In this document: positions 29,999 through 39,165 of the stretch, one piece after another
Layout: each line of letters begins with the position of its first letter
Position numbering within the stretch: position 1 is the stretch's first letter
Assembly (NCBI RefSeq): GCF_030362795.1
Contig: NZ_JAUCBM010000001.1
Location: 310,001-374,000 of the forward strand
Source of the DNA: Pseudochrobactrum kiredjianiae
GTDB taxonomy: Bacteria > Pseudomonadota > Alphaproteobacteria > Rhizobiales > Rhizobiaceae
Length of the DNA: 64,000 nucleotides
Direction of reading: 5' to 3'
The notes under the pieces: generated by a model
Told to the model about the DNA's origin: nothing
The model's input: only the letters and a program-made list of their open reading frames with translations
Database searches by the model: none
Program-made: the position numbers and the translations under genes

Positions 29999-31942
29999 AT
30001 CCGTAAAGTCAGCACCCTCCTGCTGTTCACTGCGCTGCTGCCGGTTATGGCGGCAACGCCTGCGCATGCTTTTGAGCTCTTTGGAATTAAACTTTGGGGC
30101 AAGGACAAGGCTGAAGAAGCCGATGATGTCATTGCTGAACCTAAGCATTATAAAGTGGAAGTTACATCCAGCGGAAACCGTACCAATAAAGACGGTAAAG
30201 CTGCTGATGTCGATGATCTGATTAAAGGTGCCTCACGCCTTGTGGCCGATGAGGAAAAAGCAGCGTCGGGCTCCGGCGGACTGCTTGCTAAAGCACGCGG
30301 CGATTACCGGCGTTTGCTGATGGCGCTTTATGGCGAAGGTCGCTATGGCGGCACGATCAGCATTAAGCTTGATGGGCAGGAAGTGGCAGATTTACCTGCT
30401 GATACGCAATTGCCTGATACGTCCAAGATTGTCATCAGTGTTGATCCGGGGCCGCAGTTCCTTTTCGCGCGCGCCAGTATCACAGAGCTTGCACCGCCGG
30501 TTGAGGAACGGCGCAATAAATTGCAGACGCCTGAAGATGCCGGCTTTAAGAGTGGTGAGCTTGCAAAGTCCGGTGCGATCCTGAAAGCGGAGCGTCTGGC
30601 TGTTGAAGCCTGGCGCCGTCAGGGCTATGCCAAGGCAAAAGTCACCAATGAAAATATCGTTGCCGACCATGAAGGCAATGTGGTGAATGCGGATATTACG
30701 CTGGATCAGGGACGGTTGGCGCATTACGGCCCCGTCACTGTGCAAGGCACAGACCGGATGGATCCGGAATTTGTGACCTATATGGCAGACCTCAAGCCGG
30801 GTGAGCAATATGATCCCGCTGATCTGGAACGTACCCGCCGCCGTTTAGCGCGGATGGATGTTTTCCGTTCGACCTCAATTCAGGAAGCGCAGGAAATCAA
30901 TCGCGACGGCATTCTGCCGATGGATTTGATTGTGCAGGAGCGTAAACCCCGCCGTTTTGGTGTGGGCGCAAATTATTCGACGCTGGATGGTGCAGGGGTG
31001 GAAGCCTTCTGGATGCATCGTAACCTGTTCGGCAAGGCAGAGCGTCTGCGCTTTGATGCCAAGGTTAGCGGTATCGGCGGTTCGCAGGATAGCTCCTTTG
31101 ATCCGAAGAATTTTACCTATGTGCTGGGTACAACTTTCACCAAGCCGGGTGTTTTCACGCCGGATACGGATTTTGTATCCTCGCTGACCGGTAAACGTGA
31201 AGTGCTGGATAATTATACCGAGACCTCGGTGAATGGTCAGGCCGGTTTCACGCATATTTTTGATGAATATATGAGCGGACGTCTGTTCGCGAATGTATCG
31301 CATGCGCGCTTTGATGATGATTTTTATGGCAAGCGTGACTTCTTCACAGTCGGCATGCTCGGCGGTATTTTGCTGGATAAGCGTGATAATCAGACCAATG
31401 CGACATCGGGCTATTATGCGGATGGTGTGATTGAGCCGTTCTATGAAATTAAGAATGGCAGCTTCTCGACCAAATTTACCGCAGAAGGTCGTGGTTATTA
31501 CGGTTTTGGGGCGGATAACCGTGTTGTGCTTGCCGGTCGGTTGAAAGTCGGCTCGATTGTTGGCGCGGATATGAAAGATCTGCCGCCGGATAAAGTCTTC
31601 TTTGCCGGTGGCGGTGGTTCCGTGCGTGGTTATGCCTATCGCAGTATCGGCGTGAAAAAACCGGGCGATGTAGTGATCGGTGGCCGCTCTCTGGTGGAAA
31701 TGTCCGGTGAAGTGCGTGCCAAAGTCACTGATAGTATCGGTTTGGTCGGGTTTGTTGACGGGGGGTATGTCGGGGAAGAAACGTATCCTGACTTTGCGGA
31801 GGATCTGCGTTTGGGGGCAGGTGCGGGCTTGCGTTATGATACCAGCCTCGGGCCAATCCGTTTCGATGTTGCCGTGCCGCTTAACCGCAGCAAAGGTGAC
31901 TCAAGTTTTGCATTCTATGTCGGCATAGGACAGGCGTTTTGA
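29999..31942 (+). CDS. tamA: outer-membrane translocation protein TamA
   Basis: This is an Omp85-family protein with N-terminal POTRA-like domains (about residues 60-290) and a C-terminal 16-strand barrel ending FAFYVGIGQAF with a terminal Phe. It pairs with TamB to insert outer-membrane proteins. The first ATG (30047) falls inside the signal peptide. In frame upstream, RKVSTLLLFTALLPVMAA completes a Sec signal with AHA before the mature part. An AAGGAG site at 29986 lies 7 bp before an ATC codon at 29999, which I take as the likely start (647 residues). The tamB start overlaps its stop. Confidence 0.88.
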   Translation: MRKVSTLLLFTALLPVMAATPAHAFELFGIKLWGKDKAEEADDVIAEPKHYKVEVTSSGNRTNKDGKAADVDDLIKGASRLVADEEKAASGSGGLLAKARGDYRRLLMALYGEGRYGGTISIKLDGQEVADLPADTQLPDTSKIVISVDPGPQFLFARASITELAPPVEERRNKLQTPEDAGFKSGELAKSGAILKAERLAVEAWRRQGYAKAKVTNENIVADHEGNVVNADITLDQGRLAHYGPVTVQGTDRMDPEFVTYMADLKPGEQYDPADLERTRRRLARMDVFRSTSIQEAQEINRDGILPMDLIVQERKPRRFGVGANYSTLDGAGVEAFWMHRNLFGKAERLRFDAKVSGIGGSQDSSFDPKNFTYVLGTTFTKPGVFTPDTDFVSSLTGKREVLDNYTETSVNGQAGFTHIFDEYMSGRLFANVSHARFDDDFYGKRDFFTVGMLGGILLDKRDNQTNATSGYYADGVIEPFYEIKNGSFSTKFTAEGRGYYGFGADNRVVLAGRLKVGSIVGADMKDLPPDKVFFAGGGGSVRGYAYRSIGVKKPGDVVIGGRSLVEMSGEVRAKVTDSIGLVGFVDGGYVGEETYPDFAEDLRLGAGAGLRYDTSLGPIRFDVAVPLNRSKGDSSFAFYVGIGQAF

Positions 31943-34900
31943 ACCGTTTTCTCGCTTTCGTAGCCACTTTCTTCATCATTCTGCCGCTCGGTATTTATAT
32001 CGGGGCATCGCTGCTGCCACAGGGCGCGGCAAGTGTCACGACGCCTGCGACCAGCCAGAACAATCCGCCTGTGTCCGGCTCAGCTGATGGTCAGGTCACG
32101 CAGACGGATAATCCTGTCTCTGCGCAAGAGGCTGAGGAAGAAAAGTCCTATTTCCTGTCTTTTGTTGAAGAAAAGTTGTCAGGCCCGAACCGCAAGATCA
32201 GCTTTTCCGGCATTGAAGGCGTTTTGTCATCTGAGGCTAAAGTCGGCTCGATTACCGTTGCCGACCGCGAAGGTGTCTGGCTGCGTATTAAAGATGCCCA
32301 GTTGGTCTGGAGCCGCTTGGCATTGCTGCGCGGCCGTTTGAGCGTTGACACGCTTTCCGCAAAACAGGTCGAATTGATCCGCACACCTCTGCCGGATGAA
32401 AGCCTGCCGTCACCGGAAGCGGGCGGTTTTGCTTTGCCGGAATTGCCGCTGGCAATTTTGCTGGGCGAGCTGAATATTGAACGCCTGAAATTCGGACAAC
32501 AGGTTTTTGGCCTTGAATCCGAAGTCGCGCTGAAAGGCAATCTGACCCTTCAGGATGGCTCCCTGCAGTCGCTGTTTGATATGAACCGCCTTGATGGTCC
32601 GGGCGGCACGATCAAGCTGAAAGCAGATTATGCCAATGCGGATCAGAAGCTTGATCTGGATGTGCGCCTAAGCGAACCGGCCAATGGTATTGCCGCTAAT
32701 CTTTTGAATATTGAAGGCAAGCCGCCGGTTGAACTGGCTTTGAGCGGTGCAGGCAAGCTGGATGATCTGAAAATTGATCTGAAACTGGATGCTGACAGCC
32801 AGCGTATTCTGACCGGTCTTTTGACCCTGAACCGCGATGCGAATGGTGCGATTTCCGGACGCGTGTTTAATGCGGATGTTAAAGGCCCGATTGCAACGCT
32901 TATTCCGGAAAAATTCCGCGATTTCTTTGGTGCGACTTCCAGTCTTGCTGCCAATGGCCTGATTAAGGATGGCGGTGGCTTCCGTCTGGATAATTTCAAC
33001 CTTTCCAATGCCGCTTTGCAGGTACAGGCCAAGGCTGAAACTGCCACTGACGGCTTCCTGACACGTTTGAATCTTGATGCGCTGATTTCCGATCAGGAAA
33101 AAGGCCGCGTACTATTGCCGGTCAGCGGTGGCGAAACATCGCTGGCTTCTGCCCGTCTGACACTGGATTACGGTGATCGCCAAAGCGGGGACTGGACAGG
33201 TAAGCTGCTGGTTGAAGGTCTGCAGGCCGGAGATTTCTCCGCGCAGCAGACTGTGCTGGATATGGGCGGTGCCGCAGAAAATCTGCAGGATGCGCAGAAC
33301 CGCCATGTCGGTTTCAATATCACCGGTAATGTAACGGGTATTAGTGCAAAGCAGCCTGATATTGCTCAGGCTCTGGGCGATCGTTTTGATCTGGCTGTTC
33401 TTGGGGTATGGCGTGCGGGTACACCTGTACAGCTTGAGAAAATGCAGTTCACCGGTAACGGTTTGAGCGCAGCCCTCAAGGGTACAATCGACAAGTTCGT
33501 TTATGCCGGCGATATTGCCTTGCAGGCTGATAGTCTGATGCCGTTTTCAGCGCTGGCTGGCCGTTCGCTTGCCGGCAGCATTGATCTGAAGGCCAATGGT
33601 ACAGTCGCGATGCTGACCGGTGGTTTTGACCTGACGCTTGACGGTACTGCTGAAAATATCAAGACCGGTCAGGATATTGCTGATCGTATTATCAATGGCC
33701 GTTCTACGCTGAGCGGTGGTCTGGCACGATCTGAAAGTGGTTTCTCTGCCCGTCAGTTCCGCCTTGGTAATGATGCCAATGCAATTACCGCCAATGGTAC
33801 TTTCTCCAGCAAAACTGCCGATTTCGATCTGGGCGTTGAGCTTAGTGATATTGCTGATCTCTCAGACAAGGCATCAGGCCCGCTGTCGCTGAAAGCCAGC
33901 GCCCGTGGCACAGACAGCCGTATTGCTCTGGCTGCACGTGCGAATGTGCCTTCCGGTATGCTTGAAGGGCGCAAGCTCAATGACGGTTTGCTGGACTTCA
34001 ACGCGCTGCTTGATGGTTCCGATCCGAAAGTTGCATCGTCCCTGAACGGTAATTTCACCGGTGGTGCTTTCCTCGGTGGCGAAAAGCTTGATCTTGCCGG
34101 TACGGTTGCATTGGATGAGCAGGGCAAACGTCTGAGTGATCTGAGCTTCGTTGCCGGTGGTATGCGGATCAGCGGTGATCTGAATATTGGTGACAAGAAC
34201 CTGATCGCCGGTCGCCTGAAAGTGGATGCACCGGACGTATCAACGGCGGCGGCTCTCTTCCTTGCCAAGGCCAGCGGCAGCATCAATGCGGATATTGATC
34301 TGTCTCACGAAGGTGAGCGTCAGAACGCTGTTGTTAAGGCGGATATCCGTAATCTTAAAGTTGAAGACAATGTCATCGGTCAGGCTGCGATTGATGCAAC
34401 ACTGGCAGACTTATTCAACGTGCCGGTTGTTGACGGTACGGTCAAAGCTCAGACAATTCGTGCAGGCACTTTTGAGATCAATACCGTTGATGTGACGGCG
34501 CAGGCCAATGGCAGCAAGACAGTCTTTCAGGCTGCAACTGATCTGAAAATCGGTACCAAAGTTAAAGTTGATGGTGCGCTTGAACCGCAAAATGGTGGTT
34601 TGCTCTTGTCGCTTAACGATGCTGAGCTGCGTCAGGGTACAATGCTGACCAAGCTGGCACAGCCTGCATCAGTGGGACTTCAAGGCAGCGACGTCAGCTT
34701 CAATAATATTATTATGCAGGTCGGCAGCGGCCGTCTGAGCCTCAATGGTGCTTTGGCGGATCGTTTCAATCTGGATGTGAAGCTGGATAACCTGCCTTTA
34801 AATGTGGCCAACAGCATTCAGCCGGAGCTGGGGCTGGGTGGTTTAATCAATGGTCAGGCTAAGGTTACCGGTTCACGGGCGCAGCCGGATGTGAATTTTG

Positions 34901-36717
34901 ACATTACCGCGCGTGATGTGATTGCCCGCCAGACCCGCGAACTTGGCATCGGTGCATTGAATGCAACGGCCAAAGGCATATCCAGTCAGAACCGTCTGAA
35001 AGTGGACAGCCGCATTACCGGTGGTAATGGTCTGGACACCCGCATCAATGGTTTTGTGCCGCTCGGCACAGATAAGTCTGCCGGTGCGCTGGATGTGAGC
35101 GTTGATCTGGCCAATCTGCCGCTGGCCTTGCTCAATGGCGTGGTTAAAGACCAGAATCTCGGTGGTAATGTTACCGGCACTGCCAAAGTGAGTGGTGCGC
35201 TGACCAATCCGTCTGCTGAGTTTAATCTGAATGGCCGCTCGCTGAGTGCAAAGCCGCTGGTTGAAACCGGTCTTGCACCACTGAATCTGAAAGCCGCTGG
35301 GCGTTATGGCGATAAGATCGTCAATATCACTTCGCTGGCGATTGATGGCCCGCAAAATCTGAGTGTAACTGCACAGGGGCGTATACCTCTGGCTGGCAGT
35401 GGTTTGGGCATTGATGTGACTGGTCAGATTCCGCTGGCACTTGCCAATCGTTTTCTGGCTGATCGCGGTGCGCAGGCAAGCGGTACGCTGGCTCTGACCG
35501 CCAATGTCACCGGTGCTTTCGACAATCCGCAAATCCGCGGTATGTTCTCGACAAGCGGCGCACAGATGGTTGATCCTGAGACCAATGTCCGTCTCAACAA
35601 CATCACCATCAATGGCAGCATGGACGGTCAGACAATTCGCCTGCGCAATGCAAGCGCAGCACTGTCTACCGGTGGTTCAATCAATGCGGACGGCACAGTC
35701 TCAATCAATGCCGCGCAGAACTTCCCGGCTGATCTGCGGATCAATTTCAACAAGGCACGCTATGCGGACGGCTCGATGGTGGTTGCGACCATCAATGGCG
35801 GTCTGACGATTACCGGTGGCCTGCTGCGCGATCCGCTGATTGCCGGTAAGATTGAAATTGAACGCGCTGAAATCACCGTGCCGGAAAGCATGGGCGGTGG
35901 CGGTGCCAATATTGATGTGCGCCATACCCATACACCAGCCTCTGTGTTGATGACGTTGCAGCGCGCCAAAGTGGAAACCCGCACCAAAGGTGCAGCACCT
36001 GTGCCGACATCACGTCCGACTGTGCCGCAGCTGGATGTGCGTGTGATTGCACCGAACCAGATTTTTGTTCGTGGCCGTGGTTTGGATACAGAACTGGGTG
36101 GCGCGGTGCGTCTGACTGGTCCTGTTACCAATGTGAAGCCGGTTGGTGCTTTTGAACTGCTGCGTGGTCGTCTGGATATTCTGACCCAGCGTGTTACCTT
36201 TGATGAAGGCCGTGTGACGCTGATCGGGGATTTGAACCCGCAATTGTATTTTGTTGCCCGCACCGATGGCGGCGATATTACAGTGCTGGTGACCGTGCAG
36301 GGTACAGTGGATAATCCGGATATTAAATTCTCGTCCGAGCCGGAGCTGCCGCAGGATGAAGTTCTGGCACGTTTGATCTTCAAGCGCTCAATGTCGGAAC
36401 TGTCAGCCTTCCAGATTGCACAGCTTGCCGCCGCAGCTGCCGAGCTTGCAGGTGGTAAAAACGCCAATCTGCTCGGCGCTCTGCGTCAGGGCGTGGGGCT
36501 GGATGATCTGGATGTGGTGACCGACAGCAAGGGCAATGCGGCAGTGCGTGCCGGTAGCTATATCCGGGATAATATTTATCTCGGCGTTGAGGCCAGCGGT
36601 GTGGACGGCACTAAGGGAACAATCAATCTGGATATTACCCGCAATCTGAAAGCCAAGGGCTCGGTCAGCAGCACAGGTGATTCCGGTATGGGTGTGTTCT
36701 ACGAAAAAGATTATTAG
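31939..36717 (+). CDS. tamB: translocation and assembly module protein TamB
   Basis: The 1592-residue protein starts with a signal anchor (FLAFVATFFIILPLGIYIG) and continues as a long repetitive beta-rich body typical of TamB/AsmA-like proteins. It ends with the DUF490/TamB domain (about residues 1250-1592), which contains VRLTGPVTNVKPVGAFELLR and ends FYEKDY. It spans the periplasm and is thought to pass proteins or lipids to the outer membrane with TamA. The start is TTG, sharing bases with the tamA TGA stop, and an AGGACAGG ribosome site lies upstream. Its TAG stop abuts a double-hairpin repeat. Confidence 0.93.
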   Translation: MNRFLAFVATFFIILPLGIYIGASLLPQGAASVTTPATSQNNPPVSGSADGQVTQTDNPVSAQEAEEEKSYFLSFVEEKLSGPNRKISFSGIEGVLSSEAKVGSITVADREGVWLRIKDAQLVWSRLALLRGRLSVDTLSAKQVELIRTPLPDESLPSPEAGGFALPELPLAILLGELNIERLKFGQQVFGLESEVALKGNLTLQDGSLQSLFDMNRLDGPGGTIKLKADYANADQKLDLDVRLSEPANGIAANLLNIEGKPPVELALSGAGKLDDLKIDLKLDADSQRILTGLLTLNRDANGAISGRVFNADVKGPIATLIPEKFRDFFGATSSLAANGLIKDGGGFRLDNFNLSNAALQVQAKAETATDGFLTRLNLDALISDQEKGRVLLPVSGGETSLASARLTLDYGDRQSGDWTGKLLVEGLQAGDFSAQQTVLDMGGAAENLQDAQNRHVGFNITGNVTGISAKQPDIAQALGDRFDLAVLGVWRAGTPVQLEKMQFTGNGLSAALKGTIDKFVYAGDIALQADSLMPFSALAGRSLAGSIDLKANGTVAMLTGGFDLTLDGTAENIKTGQDIADRIINGRSTLSGGLARSESGFSARQFRLGNDANAITANGTFSSKTADFDLGVELSDIADLSDKASGPLSLKASARGTDSRIALAARANVPSGMLEGRKLNDGLLDFNALLDGSDPKVASSLNGNFTGGAFLGGEKLDLAGTVALDEQGKRLSDLSFVAGGMRISGDLNIGDKNLIAGRLKVDAPDVSTAAALFLAKASGSINADIDLSHEGERQNAVVKADIRNLKVEDNVIGQAAIDATLADLFNVPVVDGTVKAQTIRAGTFEINTVDVTAQANGSKTVFQAATDLKIGTKVKVDGALEPQNGGLLLSLNDAELRQGTMLTKLAQPASVGLQGSDVSFNNIIMQVGSGRLSLNGALADRFNLDVKLDNLPLNVANSIQPELGLGGLINGQAKVTGSRAQPDVNFDITARDVIARQTRELGIGALNATAKGISSQNRLKVDSRITGGNGLDTRINGFVPLGTDKSAGALDVSVDLANLPLALLNGVVKDQNLGGNVTGTAKVSGALTNPSAEFNLNGRSLSAKPLVETGLAPLNLKAAGRYGDKIVNITSLAIDGPQNLSVTAQGRIPLAGSGLGIDVTGQIPLALANRFLADRGAQASGTLALTANVTGAFDNPQIRGMFSTSGAQMVDPETNVRLNNITINGSMDGQTIRLRNASAALSTGGSINADGTVSINAAQNFPADLRINFNKARYADGSMVVATINGGLTITGGLLRDPLIAGKIEIERAEITVPESMGGGGANIDVRHTHTPASVLMTLQRAKVETRTKGAAPVPTSRPTVPQLDVRVIAPNQIFVRGRGLDTELGGAVRLTGPVTNVKPVGAFELLRGRLDILTQRVTFDEGRVTLIGDLNPQLYFVARTDGGDITVLVTVQGTVDNPDIKFSSEPELPQDEVLARLIFKRSMSELSAFQIAQLAAAAAELAGGKNANLLGALRQGVGLDDLDVVTDSKGNAAVRAGSYIRDNIYLGVEASGVDGTKGTINLDITRNLKAKGSVSSTGDSGMGVFYEKDY

Positions 36718-36816
36718 AGCGCCGTGTGCCAGATTTGGCACACAAAGGTCGCTCTAACACTTTAAAAGTAGAGCATAATTTTACCTTAAACTGATCCAAG
36801 TTTAAGGAATTATGCT
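36716..36816 (+). repeat. double-hairpin intergenic repeat, copy 2
   Basis: It begins in the tamB TAG stop. The first hairpin (36717-36757) has AGAGC/GCTCT arms and a GTGCC/GGCAC inner stem. The second (about 36770-36816) runs AGAGCATAATTTTACCTTAA to TTAAGGAATTATGCTCT. It is nearly identical to 40281-40385. Confidence 0.85.
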
Positions 36817-36955
36817 CTAAAGCATTTGCGAGCCAAAAATGCGAAGCGCCTCCGCAGGGAAATCAGTTCGCCGGACTGATTTCCTTTCCTGCTGCGCTCA
36901 CTTTCAATGAAGCGAGAAGCCGGTGCTGCAAAGCGCCGGCTTTTTTTTATATTAT
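36817..36955 (+). repeat. mosaic repeat with inner palindrome, then terminator-like stem
   Basis: AAGCATTTGCGAGCCAAAAA and TGCGAAGCGCCTCCGCAGGG lead into a perfect palindrome, GAAATCAGT-N7-ACTGATTTC. The segment from TGCGAAG through TTTCCTGCTG matches 44665-44725. At about 36919-36950, AGCCGGTGC and GCGCCGGCT with seven T form a terminator that could end tamAB transcription. Confidence 0.7.
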
Positions 36956-36980
36956 AGTAAACCAACGACACTCGGGATTA

Positions 36981-37757
36981 ATGGAATCTCAACTATGCGG
37001 GCGCACAATCTTGACCTCAAACAAATTTAAGGTCGCACTGAGTATGGCAAAGCAGGGTGATAGGTTGAACCGTCGCATTTTTCTGACCGGTATTGGTGCC
37101 TTTGGTCTTGCAGGCTGTTCCCAGTCTCTGGATATGTCGGCATTCCAGCCGGATATTGATATGTCATCTACGGGCAGCGTTATGCGCCCGCAAATCAGCG
37201 TTGATAAGGGCGTCACCAGTAATGAGGTGATGTATGCGGCTGTTCATGAGAATGGATATGCGCTGCCCGCTATTCCTTATGAAAAAGTGCCGAAACAGTT
37301 TCGCCGTCAGATCGTACCCGATCCGACCGGTGAGGCACCGGGCACCATTGTTGTCCGGCTGAATGAGCGTTTTCTTTATCTGGTTCTGCCGGGCGGTGAG
37401 GCTATGCGTTATGGCATCGGCGTCGGGCGGGCAGGCTTTGAGTGGTCAGGCCGCGCCAATGTGCAGTATAAAAAGCAATGGCCGCGCTGGACACCACCGC
37501 CGGAAATGATCAAGCGTCAGCCAGAACTGGAAAAATACCGCAATGGTCAGGAACCGGGGCCGACAAATCCGCTTGGTGCGCGGGCATTTTATATTTTCCG
37601 CAATGGCGTTGATACCGGCTACCGTATTCACGGCAATCCGGAATGGTGGTCGATCGGGCAAGCCATGTCATCGGGCTGTGTGCGTTTGATGAATCAGGAC
37701 ATTATTGATTTGTATGATCGCGTGCAGGGTAAAGCACCGATCGTAGTTCAGGCCTGA
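36981..37757 (+). CDS. L,D-transpeptidase-family (YkuD) lipoprotein
   Basis: The protein is 258 residues from the ATG at 36981; an ATG at 37044 would give 237. NRRIFLTGIGAFGLAGC combines a twin-arginine-like motif with a lipobox (LAGC), suggesting a Tat-exported lipoprotein. The YkuD domain (about 115-258) ends with HGNPEW and SSGCVRLMNQD, with catalytic Cys233 in the 36981 numbering. These enzymes make 3-3 peptidoglycan cross-links or attach proteins to the wall. Ser replaces the usual His in SHGC, common in rhizobial members. It is alone between two terminators. Confidence 0.9.
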   Translation: MESQLCGRTILTSNKFKVALSMAKQGDRLNRRIFLTGIGAFGLAGCSQSLDMSAFQPDIDMSSTGSVMRPQISVDKGVTSNEVMYAAVHENGYALPAIPYEKVPKQFRRQIVPDPTGEAPGTIVVRLNERFLYLVLPGGEAMRYGIGVGRAGFEWSGRANVQYKKQWPRWTPPPEMIKRQPELEKYRNGQEPGPTNPLGARAFYIFRNGVDTGYRIHGNPEWWSIGQAMSSGCVRLMNQDIIDLYDRVQGKAPIVVQA

Positions 37758-37782
37758 TACTTTGCCTTGAAGATAAAAAGAC

Positions 37783-37813
37783 AAAAGCCGCGCTTTTCAA
37801 CGCGGCTTTTTTG
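37783..37813. terminator. bidirectional terminator
   Basis: AAAAGCCGCG and CGCGGCTTTT pair with an 8-base loop and a T run on each side. It serves the L,D-transpeptidase gene and perhaps the small convergent gene. Confidence 0.85.
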
Positions 37814-37879
37814 TTGTCTTGGGAGGACAGCAATGAATATAGAAATGAATTATAAAAAGAGCGTCTGAAATAAATAAGG

Positions 37880-38074
37880 TTAGTGAATAGCCTGATTTGT
37901 CTGGCTGTTCTGTGCCACGACAACCAGACCCGGCACATTTTTCACGGCTTCCTCAGTCATGCTGAGAAAATGAAATTTCTGTTGTTGCTGGATTGGGTTC
38001 GGCGCAACAAAGATCGCTGCTGTGAGCAGAAATGCAGCCATAATTCCTAAGCGCTTTTCAGTTTTTGCATTCAT
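37880..38074 (-). CDS. small hypothetical exported or membrane protein
   Basis: The 64-residue frame begins MNAKTEKRLGIMAAFLLTAA. It has a hydrophobic segment at residues 11-25 and then a polar tail, consistent with a signal peptide or single anchor. CAGGACTAAAACC before the ATG is a fair ribosome site. No family is recognised. It lies between the L,D-transpeptidase and the Cys-rich protein gene. Confidence 0.5.
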   Translation of the reverse strand: MNAKTEKRLGIMAAFLLTAAIFVAPNPIQQQQKFHFLSMTEEAVKNVPGLVVVAQNSQTNQAIH

Positions 38075-38174
38075 GGTTTTAGTCCTGTTCGTTTTGCCCT
38101 TGGCTTGCGAGCGCTCGCCCGGCTCTATGGGCTGAAATCATGGTAAAGTTATGAAAACCTCTGCGGTTTTCACA

Positions 38175-38681
38175 TCAGTGAAATGTTTTGTAGCCAGCCG
38201 GTGAGAGAACACAGGCAACGGCATAATGCGGGATTGGCAGCAGTACCTGATCCAGATCGGTCATAGTCTGCGCATAATCCTGCGCGGCCTTTTTGACTTC
38301 CGCGATACGGCTGCTGCAAACTAGTGCATCAAGGCAGACATCACGGGTTGTGTCGTCGCCATTCTGCAAAGCAGAGATCAGTCCCATCAGCAGGCATTCT
38401 TCGCGGCAGATATGCATCGAACCGTAAGGAAAGGCTTTGAGCTGACAAGCTGCGCAAAAATGCAGGGTGCGGATGAAGTGGGAAAGTTCGGTCACCGCAC
38501 GCTTGGCTTTATCAAGACCAAGTTCCTGCGTGTAAACTGTCCAGGCCATTTCCCACGGAATAACTGATCCGGTTTCAAAACCGGCCGTCCAGTGGCGGTA
38601 GCCTTCAAGCACCAGCTTTTCAGCCTGTCGCTCGAAATAATGGCTGGATGTTTCAAAGAGATTTGTTACCTGCATATTCAT
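38175..38681 (-). CDS. unrecognised cysteine-rich protein
   Basis: I start at the ATG at 38681 (MNMQVTNLFETSSHYFERQA) because AGGACGTCAGCT precedes it; the longer frame to 38927 reads through the leader. The 168 residues are soluble and helical in appearance. Seven cysteines cluster from the middle to the C terminus: FCAACQL, ICREEC, DVCLDALVC and VACVLS. The CxxC and CxxxC spacing could bind metal or form disulphides. No signal peptide is seen and I recognise no family. Its start overlaps the end of a 36-codon upstream ORF, which suggests translational coupling. Confidence 0.75.
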   Translation of the reverse strand: MNMQVTNLFETSSHYFERQAEKLVLEGYRHWTAGFETGSVIPWEMAWTVYTQELGLDKAKRAVTELSHFIRTLHFCAACQLKAFPYGSMHICREECLLMGLISALQNGDDTTRDVCLDALVCSSRIAEVKKAAQDYAQTMTDLDQVLLPIPHYAVACVLSPAGYKTFH

Positions 38682-38788
38682 AGCTGACGTCCTGACTGCA
38701 ACGGACGCGAAAGAGCGATGAATATGCGTCGCGGCTGCGGGCGCGACGAGAGTACCACCCTTGGGCGGTAGAGTGCCTGACCAAACAT
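38678..38788 (-). CDS. short upstream ORF (leader peptide candidate)
   Basis: Starting at the ATG at 38788, 36 codons read MFGQALYRPRVVLSSRPQPR and continue RIFIALSRPLQSGRQL. The TGA stop overlaps the ATG of the Cys-rich gene (ATGA). GGAGGACCT lies just before the ATG, the strongest ribosome site in the neighbourhood. The peptide is Arg- and Pro-rich. The mRNA also shows a TACCGCCC/GGTGGTA hairpin and a GTCGCG/CGCGAC hairpin inside the ORF. It could be a regulatory leader peptide; expression is not shown. Confidence 0.5.
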   Translation of the reverse strand: MFGQALYRPRVVLSSRPQPRRIFIALSRPLQSGRQL

Positions 38789-38884
38789 AGGTCCTCCAAT
38801 AGAGCGGGTTCAAGGCCCAAACATCAAAGGTTGAATTTATTGCCACGAGCTGGGGGAACGCTCCCTCTCTGCTCTGACGAATGG

Positions 38885-38914
38885 AATATGCCGGTGAAAA
38901 TGGTTGATTGTCAA
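38885..38914 (-). promoter_or_regulatory. candidate promoter of the Cys-rich gene
   Basis: On the minus strand TTGACA (38909-38914) is followed after 18 bp by CATATT (38885-38890). A transcript from here would have a leader of about 200 nt containing the upstream ORF. Confidence 0.4.
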
Positions 38915-39165
38915 ACCTAATTTCCACGGATTTTTTAGAAAAATGTTCTTAATTCAATAGCTTAGAATAATTCCAGACTATTTTACTCAAGTTATAAATC
39001 TAAAAACGCAAGCTATCTATATGAAACCGTACAGATTTTGCTTGATTGTCGCAGGAGGCCGGATTGCAGTGCATTCCGGCCTGATTTTATCTCTCTGCGA
39101 CGTCGCGCCTCACGCATTTGATGTGAAACAGAGCCTGCGTGAGGAACAACAACCAGAATCAGCCC

